Source of the DNA: Micromonospora chokoriensis
Lineage (GTDB): Bacteria > Actinomycetota > Actinomycetes > Mycobacteriales > Micromonosporaceae
Direction: 5' to 3'
Assembly (NCBI RefSeq): GCF_000718555.1
Contig: NZ_JOAN01000009.1
Span: forward strand, 62,001 to 126,000
Length of the DNA: 64,000 nt
The position numbers and the translations under genes were made by a program. Position 1 is the first letter of the stretch, and each line of letters opens with the position of its first letter. This document shows, piece by piece, positions 8,169 to 16,746 of this stretch. The notes under the pieces are model-generated. The model saw only the letters and a list, made by a program, of their open reading frames with translations, had not been told where the DNA came from and searched no databases.

Positions 8169-9298
8169 CCGCCCTGGCCGACCAGGGTGCTGCGTTGGAC
8201 GGCTCGGCTGATGTCGCTGGGGGAGACGATGCCGGTCAGGTGGCCGTCCTCGCTCACCACCAGGGCTCGGCCGTCGGCGCACTCGGTGAGCCGGGGGAGC
8301 AGGTCGTTGAGCTGTTCGTCGGGCTGGGCCAGCACCAGTTGGTCAGCTCGGCAGGCCACCTCGGCCAGCGTGGTCGACGACCGCCGCTCGGCTGGCACGC
8401 CCCGCACCCGGTCGACGGTGACCAGGCCGGTCGGTCGGCCGTCCTCGGTCAGCGGCAGCGCCGAATGCCGGTACGCGAAAAGGTAGTGGTCGACGAAGTC
8501 CGCGACGGTCATCTCCGCCGAGGCGGTCTGCGGCTGCGCGGTCATCACGTCGCCCACCCGAATTCCGCGCAGCGCGTTGCCGGTGCGGGCCTGCCGCTCC
8601 TCCGTCCCGGCCGCGCCGATCAGGAACCAGCCGATCAATGCCAGCCAGAGCCCACCGAAGCCGACCCCGGACAGGAACTGCCACAGCCCCAAGCCGATCA
8701 GCAGCACACCCAGCACCCAACCGGCCCGGGCGGCGACCACGGACGCGCGGGTCCGGTCGCCGGTGGCCTTCCAGACCGCGGCGCGCAGCAACCGACCACC
8801 GTCCAGGGGTGCGGCCGGCAGCACGTTGAAGACGGCCAGCAGCACGTTGATTCCCGCCAGCCAGGCCACCGCCCCGAACAGCAGACCACCCTGCCCGGCC
8901 AGTGCCAGCAGCGCGGCGATCGCGCCGAATAACGCCCCGATCAGCAGGCTGACCAGCGGGCCGACGCCAGCGATCCGCAGCTCCGCGCCGGGGTCACGCG
9001 GCTCGCCCCGCAACTCGGCCACCCCGCCGAACAGCCACAGCGTGATGCCGTCGACCGTCAGCCCGTTGCGCTTGGCCACCACCGCGTGCGACACCTCGTG
9101 GGCGAGCAGCCCGACGAAGAAGACCACCGCCGCGACCAGCCCGGCGATCGCGTACGCCACGGGAGAGCGGTCGGGGTACGAGCGGGGAAACTGGTTGGCG
9201 GCCAACCCCCAGGCGATCAACGCGAAGATGACCAGAACGCTCCAGTTGACGCCGACCGGCACCCCCGCGACCCGGCCAAGCCGGAAACTGGCCCTCAT
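8153..9298 (-). CDS. Site-2 (M50) intramembrane metalloprotease with CBS pair
   Basis: A 381-residue polytopic protein of the Rip3/SpoIVFB type. The zinc motif HEVSH lies in a membrane helix (residues 67-71). The second metal-ligand motif NVLPAAPLDGG ends near residue 168, and the C-terminal 130 residues form two CBS domains (IRVGDVMTAQPQTASAEMTV; CADGRALVVSEDGHLTGIVS). S2P enzymes cleave membrane-bound anti-sigma factors or other helices; CBS modules usually sense adenine nucleotides. I chose the ATG at 9298 because the first helix and the R-x-x-GVPVGV family start follow at once; upstream codons look non-coding. The gene is monocistronic and ends inside the convergent alditol oxidase gene. 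Confidence 0.88.
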   Translation of the reverse strand: MRASFRLGRVAGVPVGVNWSVLVIFALIAWGLAANQFPRSYPDRSPVAYAIAGLVAAVVFFVGLLAHEVSHAVVAKRNGLTVDGITLWLFGGVAELRGEPRDPGAELRIAGVGPLVSLLIGALFGAIAALLALAGQGGLLFGAVAWLAGINVLLAVFNVLPAAPLDGGRLLRAAVWKATGDRTRASVVAARAGWVLGVLLIGLGLWQFLSGVGFGGLWLALIGWFLIGAAGTEERQARTGNALRGIRVGDVMTAQPQTASAEMTVADFVDHYLFAYRHSALPLTEDGRPTGLVTVDRVRGVPAERRSSTTLAEVACRADQLVLAQPDEQLNDLLPRLTECADGRALVVSEDGHLTGIVSPSDISRAVQRSTLVGQGGQRGR

Positions 9299-9394
9299 CC
9301 CGCCGAGATACCCCGCTAGACCGTGGGCATGCCGAGGATCAGCGCACCGTGTGATCAGTCGGCGGTGCCCGGCGGGACGACCCAGGCACTGGGC

Positions 9395-9422
9395 GATATC
9401 AAGATGGCGGGTTTTTGATATC
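9395..9422. repeat. Inverted repeat upstream of the site-2 protease gene
   Basis: GATATCAA and TTGATATC form a perfect 8-bp inverted repeat with a 12-base spacer in otherwise GC-rich DNA. It lies about 100 bases upstream of the protease start and about 60 bases past the hydrolase stop. It could be an operator, but no cognate regulator is known. Confidence 0.4.
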
Positions 9423-9479
9423 ACGCCTCGCCGAGTCTCGCCCTGCTGCTCGAGGGGATGCGGGAGAACTCGCCGGGGT

Positions 9480-10334
9480 TCAGCGGCGGGGGGCTCCGCT
9501 GGCGATTGTCGCTTCTCGGGGTAGCGCCGCCGCTCTGAGCGCCCAGTCCAGCGCGTAGTCGGCGATCCTCTCCCAGCCGTCCTGCCCGACGGTGAAGTGT
9601 GATCGACCGGGGAACTCCTCGTACGCGGTGAGGGCGCGGGACTTCTGGTAGAGGCTGGCGTTGGCGCGGACCACCGACGCCGGCACCACGTGGTCGACCT
9701 CGCCGGCCATCAGCAGCAGCGGCGCACGGTTGTCGCGCCCGACGTCGACGCGGGCGGGTGAGCGTGGGTCGAGGTTGGCGAACGCGCCTTCGAAGAGCAC
9801 CCGCCCGGCACCCGGGACGGCGTAGCGCTGCCAGGCCCGATCGGAGTCCTCGCGGCTCATCGCGTTGCCGAAGGCGTAGGCGAAGTCGTCCTTGGTGAAC
9901 GGGACGGCCTTGTGCCGGTTGGCTGGGTTGCGCAGGATCGAGAACCCCGAGCGCAGCGTGCTCAGTGGCACCTTGAGCACCCCCTTCACCGCCGCGGGGT
10001 GCACTCCGACGGCCGCCGCGCCGAGGCCCCGGTCGACGAGGATCTGGGCGAAGAGGCCACCGAACGAGTGCCCCATGATGATCGGCGGTCGGGGCAGCGC
10101 CCGGATGATCCGGTCGTAGTGCGCGACGATGGTGGCGATGCTCTGCTCGGCGATCGGGCTGGGATCGTCGCGCAACTGCTCCACCGACTTATCCATACCG
10201 GGCCAGGCGGGGGCGATGACGTGCATACCGCGCTCGGTGTACCGCTGGGCCCAACCCTCCCAGCTACGTGGCGTCATCCAGAGCCCGTGGATCAGCACGA
10301 CCGTGTCGACCCGGCCCTGCGGCGTGGCACCCAT
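9480..10334 (-). CDS. Alpha/beta hydrolase
   Basis: A 284-residue single-domain hydrolase. TVVLIHGLWMTPRSWEGWAQ carries the oxyanion HG motif. The nucleophile elbow is GHSFGG (Ser near 97), the acid Asp lies in AGEVDHVVP, and the catalytic His in GRSHFTVGQDGW. The triad is intact, so it should be an active serine esterase or lipase-like enzyme. There is no signal peptide, so it is cytosolic. The substrate is unknown. It stands alone, with the dispersed palindromic repeat about 110 bases upstream. Confidence 0.82.
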   Translation of the reverse strand: MGATPQGRVDTVVLIHGLWMTPRSWEGWAQRYTERGMHVIAPAWPGMDKSVEQLRDDPSPIAEQSIATIVAHYDRIIRALPRPPIIMGHSFGGLFAQILVDRGLGAAAVGVHPAAVKGVLKVPLSTLRSGFSILRNPANRHKAVPFTKDDFAYAFGNAMSREDSDRAWQRYAVPGAGRVLFEGAFANLDPRSPARVDVGRDNRAPLLLMAGEVDHVVPASVVRANASLYQKSRALTAYEEFPGRSHFTVGQDGWERIADYALDWALRAAALPREATIASGAPRR

Positions 10335-10447
10335 CGCGTCCTCCCGGTGTCGCGGCGTTCGGCCGAGCGGTTACCCGCTGCCGCGCCGGGAATTCCTTCG
10401 CCGCTGGCTCGACTCGGCGGGTCGCGCTCGGGGGCGGACGTGGCAGT

Positions 10448-10495
10448 GAGCGTGATGACTCAGGGGCATCGTGATGACTCAGGGACATCACGCTC
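10448..10495. repeat. Dispersed palindromic repeat, copy 1
   Basis: A 48-base element bounded by GAGCGTGATG and CATCACGCTC, containing ATGACTCAGG twice. Its reverse complement shares most bases with the element at 35141-35190 (both contain GAGTCATCACGATG). It lies in the 280-base gap between the hydrolase and the ABC transporter genes. Copies in both orientations outside genes fit a REP-type element. Confidence 0.7.
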
Positions 10496-10616
10496 GTCGC
10501 GGTGTTGGCTCGCAGGGAGGTCACTCTCCGTGGCGCCTGGCCCCTGACAAATGTCACGGCCGGGAGGTGACGGCCGCTCCGGGCATCGGGGTACGCGCCG
10601 CCGGAGCATTGTCGAC

Positions 10617-11516
10617 ATGACCAGTACCCCTCCGGCTGTCGAGTTGGACGGCCTCACCAAGAGCTTCGGCGCGGTCACCGCGGTCGACGGGTTGAGCCTG
10701 CGGGTGCAGCCCGGCGAGGTGGTGGCGTTCCTCGGCCCGAACGGCGCGGGCAAGACCACCACCATCGACATGCTGCTCGGTCTGGCCCGACCGGACGCGG
10801 GCACCGTCCGCGTCCTCGGCGGGACTCCGGACGACGCGGTGGCCCGGGGCCGGGTCGCCGCCGTACTCCAGACCGGCGGGCTGCTCAAGGACCTCACCGT
10901 GGGCGAGACGGTGCAGATGACGGCCCACTTCTACCGGCACACCCGCCCGGTGGCGGAGGTGCTGGAGCGGGCCGGTATCACCAACATCGCCGACCGGGTG
11001 GTCGGGCGCTGCTCGGGCGGTCAGCAGCAGCGGCTGCGCTTCGCGCTGGCCCTGCTGCCCGACCCGGACCTGATGGTGCTCGACGAGCCGACCACCGGCA
11101 TGGACGTCGAGGGACGGCGGGACTTCTGGCAGTCGCTGCGCCGCGACGCACGGGGCGGACGGACCATCATCTTCGCCACCCACTACCTGGACGAGGCGGA
11201 CGCGTATGCCGACCGGATCGTGCTGGTCCGGCAGGGGCGCATCGTCGCCGACGGCACCACCGCGGAGATCAAGAACCTGGCCGCCGGCCGTACGGTGCGG
11301 GCCACCCTGCCCGGTGCCGACCAGGCCGCGCTCGCCGCGCTGCCCGGCGTTGACACCGTCGAGGTACGCGGGGACAGCGTGCTGGTGCGGACCGCCGACT
11401 CGGACGGGATCGCCCGGCACCTGCTCACCCGGACCGCCGCCCGGGACGTCGAGATCACCTCCCGAAACCTCGAGGACGCCTTCCTCGCCCTGACCACCGA
11501 GCAGACCGGAGCCTGA
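10617..11516 (+). CDS. ABC transporter ATP-binding protein (drug-export DrrA type)
   Basis: A 299-residue nucleotide-binding subunit. Walker A is GPNGAGKTT (near residue 43), the Q-loop follows LQTGG, and Walker B is LMVLDEPTTGMD with the switch His in FATHYLDEAD. The signature reads CSGGQQQR rather than the usual LSGGQ, a mild deviation. The C-terminal 80 residues form the extra domain found in ABC-2 exporters. I chose the ATG at 10617 because the ABC domain starts there. It is followed 2 bases later by its permease and then by a sensor kinase/regulator pair, the arrangement of antibiotic- or lipid-export modules that sense their own substrate. Confidence 0.92.
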   Translation: MTSTPPAVELDGLTKSFGAVTAVDGLSLRVQPGEVVAFLGPNGAGKTTTIDMLLGLARPDAGTVRVLGGTPDDAVARGRVAAVLQTGGLLKDLTVGETVQMTAHFYRHTRPVAEVLERAGITNIADRVVGRCSGGQQQRLRFALALLPDPDLMVLDEPTTGMDVEGRRDFWQSLRRDARGGRTIIFATHYLDEADAYADRIVLVRQGRIVADGTTAEIKNLAAGRTVRATLPGADQAALAALPGVDTVEVRGDSVLVRTADSDGIARHLLTRTAARDVEITSRNLEDAFLALTTEQTGA

Positions 11517-11518
11517 CG

Positions 11519-12268
11519 ATGACCACCCTGAGCGGGTTCTACCCGGGCGTCCTGCGCATCGAGCTGCGTCGGGTGCTGCGAAACCGCCGTACCCTCGCCT
11601 TCACGCTGATCATGCCGGGTGTCTTCTTCCTCATCTTCGGCCTGCCGCAGGGCGGGCAGAGCCTGGACAACGGCCGGCCGGTGACCGCGTACGTCATGAT
11701 CAGCCTGGCGGTGTACGCGGCCATGGTGGCGACCACCAGCGCGGGTGGCGCGGTCGCCACCGAGCGCGCGTTGGGTTGGAGTCGCCAGTTGCGGCTCACC
11801 CCGCTGCGCCCGGCGGCGTACGTGGCCACCAAGCTGGTCACCGCGATGTCCCTCGGCCTGCTCGCGGTCGTCGTCGAGTTCCTGGTGGGCGCCGCCGCCG
11901 GGGTTCGCATCCCGGCGTACGTCTGGCTGCTGGCCGGGCTGGCCGCCTGGGTCGGCTCGCTGGTCTTCGCGGCGTTCGGCCTGTTCATCGGCTACCTGGT
12001 GCCGGCCGAGAACGTCATGCAGTTCATCGGCCCGATCCTGGCCGTGCTGGCCATGTTCGGCGGGCTGTTCGTCCCGGTCGAGGTGCTGCCGGACGTCCTG
12101 CAACAGGTCGCCAAGTTCACCCCGGTGTACGGCATGGGTGTGCTGGCCCGCGCTCCACTGACCGGCGAGGGGGTGAGCCTGGCGGCGGTGGCCAACCTCG
12201 TCGCCTGGACGCTGGTCTTCGGCGTCGGCGCGGCCCGGCTGTTCCGCCGGGACACCGCACGGGTCTGA
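11519..12268 (+). CDS. ABC-2 type transporter permease
   Basis: A 249-residue membrane protein with six predicted helices. After LRRVLRNRRTLAFTLIMPG come the first helix, a long loop with NGRPVTAYVM, then paired helices up to the ABC-2 segment ENVMQFIGPILAVLAMFGG and FTPVYGMGVLARAPLTG. It starts 2 bases after the ATPase stop, so the two form a two-subunit exporter that probably works as a homodimer of each. The cargo is not identifiable. Confidence 0.9.
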   Translation: MTTLSGFYPGVLRIELRRVLRNRRTLAFTLIMPGVFFLIFGLPQGGQSLDNGRPVTAYVMISLAVYAAMVATTSAGGAVATERALGWSRQLRLTPLRPAAYVATKLVTAMSLGLLAVVVEFLVGAAAGVRIPAYVWLLAGLAAWVGSLVFAAFGLFIGYLVPAENVMQFIGPILAVLAMFGGLFVPVEVLPDVLQQVAKFTPVYGMGVLARAPLTGEGVSLAAVANLVAWTLVFGVGAARLFRRDTARV

Positions 12269-12294
12269 GCGTCCGGGCCGCTAGCGTGAACCCG

Positions 12295-13425
12295 ATGGAC
12301 CTTCCGACCGGGCAGCCCTGGCCGGTGAGCCGCCGTTGGCGGTTCACCGGCTGGCTGCTGGCCGGCGTGTGGCTGTTCTTCCTCAACGTGCCGCTCGACA
12401 CCGCGCTGCACCAGCCGGAGCCGTGGCGGCGGGCCGTCGGCGTCGCCACCCTGTCCGCCTTCGGCCTCGGCTACGTGGTGTTGTTCCAGTGGGCACGTCA
12501 CCTGCGCGAACACCTTCGACCGATCCCGCAACGCCGGGCCGGGATCGCGCTGCTGGGGTTGGTCGTGCTGGGGCTGGCCGGCATCCCGGGCACCGCCGGG
12601 GACTGGACGGCCACGCTGGTGTTCGTGGCCGCGTCGGCGGTGTTCCTGCTGTCGGCGACGCAGGCGCTGATCATCGTGGCGCTCTGCGCGCTGATCCCGC
12701 TCGTGGGGGCCTGGCTGGTGCCGACCTGGACGCAGGAGAGCACTGTCACGTTCGCGGTGCTGCTCGCCTCGTTCGCCATGTTCGGGGTGTCCCGGTTGGC
12801 GCAGCGCAACAGTGAGCTCCGGGCGGCCCAGCAGGAGATCCGCCGGCTCGCGGTCGCCGAGGAGCGGGCCCGCGCCGCCCGCGACCTGCACGACATCCTC
12901 GGGCACTCGCTGACCGTGGTGGCGATCAAGGCCGAGTTGGCCGGGCGGCTGATCGAGGTGGACCGGGACCGGGCCGCCGTCGAGATCGCCGAGGTGGAGG
13001 CGCTGGCCCGGGCCGCGCTGGCTGACGTACGGCAGACGGTCGGGGCGTACCGGGAGGTCACCCTCGGCGCGGAGCTGGCCGGCGCGCGCTCCGCGCTGGC
13101 CGCGGCGGGCATCGCGGCGGACGTGCCGGACCAGGTGCCGGACCTGCCGGAGGAGTGGGACCAATTGTTCGGTTGGGCGGTACGGGAAGGGGTGACAAAC
13201 GTGGTCCGGCACAGCGGCGCGCGGTGCTGCGTGATCCGGGTACACCCGGATCGGGTCGAGATCAGTGACGACGGTCGTGGTCCGTCCACGCCCGACGCGA
13301 GCGGGCACGGGCTGGTTGGCCTGCGGGAGCGGGCGCAGCGGCTGGACGCGGTGGTGACCGTCGGCCGTCGACCGGAGGGCGAGGGCTTCCTGCTGCGGGT
13401 GCACGCGCCGGGGGAGGCCCGGTGA
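12295..13425 (+). CDS. DesK-type sensor histidine kinase
   Basis: A 376-residue kinase. Five or six membrane helices fill residues 15-165. A coiled linker leads to the HisKA_3 dimerisation helix with the phospho-acceptor His in ARDLHDILGHSL (near 200). A HATPase domain follows, with N-box VREGVTNVVRHSGA and G-box ISDDGRG. Start choice is ATG 12295 (MDLPTGQPW) or GTG 12286; neither has a clear ribosome binding site. Its stop overlaps the regulator start (GTGA). Because it follows an ABC exporter directly, it probably senses the exporter's substrate or membrane state. Confidence 0.9.
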   Translation: MDLPTGQPWPVSRRWRFTGWLLAGVWLFFLNVPLDTALHQPEPWRRAVGVATLSAFGLGYVVLFQWARHLREHLRPIPQRRAGIALLGLVVLGLAGIPGTAGDWTATLVFVAASAVFLLSATQALIIVALCALIPLVGAWLVPTWTQESTVTFAVLLASFAMFGVSRLAQRNSELRAAQQEIRRLAVAEERARAARDLHDILGHSLTVVAIKAELAGRLIEVDRDRAAVEIAEVEALARAALADVRQTVGAYREVTLGAELAGARSALAAAGIAADVPDQVPDLPEEWDQLFGWAVREGVTNVVRHSGARCCVIRVHPDRVEISDDGRGPSTPDASGHGLVGLRERAQRLDAVVTVGRRPEGEGFLLRVHAPGEAR

Positions 13426-14054
13426 GCGGCGGGTCCGCGCCGATCCGGCTGCTGCTCGCCGACGACCAGGCGCTGGTCCGGGGTGCGCTGGCCGCCCTGC
13501 TCTCGTTGGAGGAGGACCTGACCGTGGTGGCCGAGGTGGGCCGGGGCGACGAGGTGGTGCCCGAGGCCCGACGCAGCACTCCCGACGTGGCCCTGCTGGA
13601 CGTGGAGATGCCCGGCCTGGACGGGATCGCCGCCACCGCCGCGCTGCGGGCCGCGCTGCCGACCTGCCGGGTGCTGGTGGTCACCACCTTCGGCCGGCCC
13701 GGCTACCTGCGCCGGGCGATGGAGGCCGGTGCGAGCGGCTTCGTGGTCAAGGACACCCCGGCCCGGCAACTCGCCGACGCGGTCCGCCGGGTGCACGCCG
13801 GCCTGCGGGTGGTCGACCCGACGCTGGCCGCGGAGACGTTGGCCGCCGGGGTCAGCCCGCTGACCGAGCGGGAGACCGAGGTGCTGCGCACGGCGCGGGG
13901 CGGGGGCACGGTCGCGGACCTGGCCAGGGCGCTGCACCTGTCCGAGGGGACGGTACGCAACCACCTGTCGGCGGCGATCGGTAAGACCGGCGCGCGCAAC
14001 CGGGCCGACGCGCTCCGGGTCGCCGAGCAGAACGGCTGGCTGCTCGGCGAGTGA
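13422..14054 (+). CDS. NarL/LuxR-family response regulator
   Basis: A 210-residue regulator. The receiver domain has the acidic pair LLADDQ and the phospho-acceptor Asp in ALLDVEMPGLDG (near 58), then Thr in VVTTFG and Lys in VVKDTP. A LuxR helix-turn-helix follows (LTERETEVLRTARGGGTVAD, then HLSEGTVRNHLSAAIGKTGA). It starts with GTG overlapping the kinase gene by 4 bases, so the two are a cognate pair. The likely target is the ABC operon in front of it. Confidence 0.92.
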   Translation: MSGGSAPIRLLLADDQALVRGALAALLSLEEDLTVVAEVGRGDEVVPEARRSTPDVALLDVEMPGLDGIAATAALRAALPTCRVLVVTTFGRPGYLRRAMEAGASGFVVKDTPARQLADAVRRVHAGLRVVDPTLAAETLAAGVSPLTERETEVLRTARGGGTVADLARALHLSEGTVRNHLSAAIGKTGARNRADALRVAEQNGWLLGE

Positions 14055-14070
14055 CAGTGCGCGGCGGCGC

Positions 14071-14982
14071 TCAGGCGGTCGGCGGCGGGGCGGTCAGTTG
14101 ATCGACCACGACGACGCTGCTGCCGGGGCGTACCTCGGCCAGTAGTTCCCGCTGACCGCTGCGGGTCAGCCGGATGCAGCCGTTCGTGGTGTTCTCGCCC
14201 AGCTCGTCGTCGTGGTGCCAGGTATGCACCCCGATGTGCGCGCCGCGCAGCCCGGACGGCACCGACTCCGGGTCGTCGGGCACCGAACCGAGGGCGTAGA
14301 TGTCCACCCCGCCGTAGACCTCCTCCGGCGGTGGGGTGCGGCCCAGGATGAAGGTCCGCCCGAGTGGGGTTTCCTGCCCCGACTGGCCGAGGCTGACCTC
14401 CCAGGAGCGCACCGCCTTGCCGGCCCGGTACCAGGTGAGCCTGTGGACCTTGCGTTCCACCACGATCTGGTCGCGCAGCGGCACGGTCTCGAACCCGCCG
14501 GGAGGCAGCCAGGCGAGCTGTCGGTTGGCCGAGGGCAGCAGGACGGCGGTCCAGCCGGCACGCCGCTGGGCGATCGGCATGGTCAGCTCGACACCGCGGA
14601 TCGTCGGTTCGAGGAAGGCGCGCGGACGACCGCCCGGCGCGTCGTACGCGGCGATCCGTCTGGTCGGGTGCGCGCCATCGGTCAGCGGCGTGACGTCCAT
14701 GGTGGCTGGATCGGCGGGGAACCCTGCGGGTGCCGGGTCGTAGTCGACCACCGGTAGCCCGTCCGGGGCGGGTGCGGCAGGTGGGACCGACTCCTCCGGG
14801 CTCTGGTCCACACTGCTCGGAGTCGGGTCGGCTACCACCACGTTGCGGTCGTCGGGGGCCGTCGAGCTCGGGGTGAGGGCCTGGCCGACCAGCAACGCGG
14901 TCACCAGCAGCGCGGGTACGCCGATCGCGGCGGCGACCCAGACACCGCGACGACGGTACGGAGTCTTTCGGTCAAACGGCAC
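14071..14982 (-). CDS. L,D-transpeptidase (YkuD domain), membrane-anchored
   Basis: A 303-residue protein. After MPFDRKTPYRRRG comes one membrane helix (VWVAAAIGVPALLVTALLVG), then a Pro/Asp-rich linker. The C-terminal 150 residues carry the YkuD fold: IVVERKVHRLTWYRAGKAV at its start and the catalytic region GAHIGVHTW to TTNGCIRLT (His near 257, Cys near 277). YkuD enzymes make 3-3 cross-links in peptidoglycan. The motif reads NGC where many members have HGC, which is tolerated in the family. An outside location is expected from the anchor. It stands alone and is convergent with the response regulator gene 17 bases away. Confidence 0.9.
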   Translation of the reverse strand: MPFDRKTPYRRRGVWVAAAIGVPALLVTALLVGQALTPSSTAPDDRNVVVADPTPSSVDQSPEESVPPAAPAPDGLPVVDYDPAPAGFPADPATMDVTPLTDGAHPTRRIAAYDAPGGRPRAFLEPTIRGVELTMPIAQRRAGWTAVLLPSANRQLAWLPPGGFETVPLRDQIVVERKVHRLTWYRAGKAVRSWEVSLGQSGQETPLGRTFILGRTPPPEEVYGGVDIYALGSVPDDPESVPSGLRGAHIGVHTWHHDDELGENTTNGCIRLTRSGQRELLAEVRPGSSVVVVDQLTAPPPTA

Positions 14983-15192
14983 GAAACCACTCTATGGTGG
15001 CTGGCGCTTCGGGGCCCTCGGTTCAGCGAGACCCGCCGTGCGGCTTAACGCCAACGCACGCCCACGCCCCTCGGTTCGATTTCGGCCCAGAAATTTTTGT
15101 CGGGTAGTGATCCGCGCGCGCCGCCGGTCCGTACTGGATGGGGGAGCAGGGGTCGGCCGGTGGTACGCCGCCGCGAGACGATCGAGGAGCAG

Positions 15193-16746
15193 ATGGCCCG
15201 GGCACAGCAGGACAAGAAGGCGGCGACCGTCCGGACCAGCGCCAGCAGTCGGGGGGTGCGCACCCGGTCACGGTCGGCGACAGCCCTGCTGATCGCGTCG
15301 GTGCTCGCCGCGCTCTGGGCGGCGATCATGCTGACCGGCGCCGGCCAGACGGCGTACGCGTACGGCTTTTTCTTCACCGAGTTCTTCGCCGGGGTGGTCT
15401 CCCTGGTGTCGTTGAGCCTCACCGTGATGCTCGGTCTACTCGCCACCGACCGGCTGGTGCTGCGCATCTCGCACCGGGTGCTGATGCAGTCGGCGCACCG
15501 GGCCACCGGCGTGCTGGCGGTGGCCGGGCTCGGCTTCCATGTCCTCACCAAGGTCGCCACCGGGCGGGCGGGGGCGACTGACGCGCTGGTGCCGTTCGTC
15601 GGCGGCCGGGGGCTCTACGTCGGGCTCGGCACGGTGGCCGCCCTGCTGATGGTCAGCGTGATCTGGACCGGCATCATCCGGGCCCGCTTCGCCGGCGTCG
15701 GTCCGAAGTGGCTGTGGCGCACGCTGCACTCCACCGCGTACCTGGCCTGGCCGTTCGCCATCCTGCACGGCCTCAACGCCGGCCGGGCCGCGAACTCCTT
15801 GGTGGTGCTCAGCTACCTCGGCTGTGTCCTGCTGGTGGTGCTGGCCCTGCTGGTCCGGTTCTCGGTCACCATCGGTCGGCGCAGCCGCGAGCAGCACCAG
15901 GCCGCGGTGCGCAACGCGGCGCTGGTCGGGCGGGCCAATGAGACGAGCCGTGGCCGAGCGCTGCTGGCCGGGCTGACCCGACGCGGCAAAGCCGACGCCG
16001 ACAAGCGACCCGCCTGGGCGAACACCACCACCGCCACGTGGGCCGCGCCGGCCGCCCGGCGCGACCCCGAACGGTTCACCGTCCCGGTGGTGCCCGAGCC
16101 CGGTTCGCTCGTTGAGCCGACCCGGCCCAGTCGACGTCGGCGGGAGGAGGAGCCGGCGGCCCGCCGCGACACCGAACGGTCCTCGCGCAGCCGACGCGCG
16201 GAGGAAGAGCTGGAGCCGGTGACCCGGCGGCGCGGCTCGCGTAGCCGGGACGAGGCGGTTCCGACCGGCCGGCGACGCGCCGATGAGCCGGCCACCGAGC
16301 GGTCTCGCCGCCGGTCCCGCAGCGAGGACGACGGCAGCCGCTACTCGGCGCCTCCACAGCCGACCCTCGACGAGGCCGAGGAGCCGTGGGACAGCCCGCG
16401 CCGCTGGCAGGCCGCCGAGCCGATCTCCGCCGGCCCGGTCTCCGCCGAGCCCATCTCGGCCGGCCCGGTCTCCAGCAGCCCGATCTCGTCGGCGCCGCGC
16501 AGCGGCAGCGGCCGGCACAGCGTCGAGGACGACCTGCCCGAGGAGCCGGACTACTGGCGCCCGCCGGCCCGGTATGTGCCGGACGAGGTGGAACCGCCGG
16601 TCGACGACACCCCGACCCTTGTCGACCTGGCATCCCGCCGGGCCAAGCGGGCCGCCGGCGAGGGCCGGTCCGCCAAGCGCCGCAAGGCCAGCGCGGACGC
16701 GGTCGACGGGGCGTACTGGGCGGGTCTGCGGGGTGAGGCGAAGTGA
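15193..16746 (+). CDS. Heme-b-like six-helix membrane protein with long charged tail
   Basis: A 517-residue protein. Residues 25-230 hold six predicted helices with His residues suited to heme b: ISHRVLMQSAHRA, GLGFHVLTK and WRTLHSTAYLAWPFAILHG. This is the pattern of ferric-reductase or cytochrome-b-like membrane domains, though I cannot confirm heme. The remaining 270 residues are soluble, low complexity and highly charged (RRREEEPAARRD, RSRRAEEELEPVTRRRGSRS) with a Ser/Pro repeat (ISAGPVSAEPISAGPVSSSP). The ATG at 15193 has GAGGAG in front of it. Its stop overlaps the NuoF-like gene start (TGATG), so it is probably the membrane partner of that dehydrogenase. Confidence 0.75.
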   Translation: MARAQQDKKAATVRTSASSRGVRTRSRSATALLIASVLAALWAAIMLTGAGQTAYAYGFFFTEFFAGVVSLVSLSLTVMLGLLATDRLVLRISHRVLMQSAHRATGVLAVAGLGFHVLTKVATGRAGATDALVPFVGGRGLYVGLGTVAALLMVSVIWTGIIRARFAGVGPKWLWRTLHSTAYLAWPFAILHGLNAGRAANSLVVLSYLGCVLLVVLALLVRFSVTIGRRSREQHQAAVRNAALVGRANETSRGRALLAGLTRRGKADADKRPAWANTTTATWAAPAARRDPERFTVPVVPEPGSLVEPTRPSRRRREEEPAARRDTERSSRSRRAEEELEPVTRRRGSRSRDEAVPTGRRRADEPATERSRRRSRSEDDGSRYSAPPQPTLDEAEEPWDSPRRWQAAEPISAGPVSAEPISAGPVSSSPISSAPRSGSGRHSVEDDLPEEPDYWRPPARYVPDEVEPPVDDTPTLVDLASRRAKRAAGEGRSAKRRKASADAVDGAYWAGLRGEAK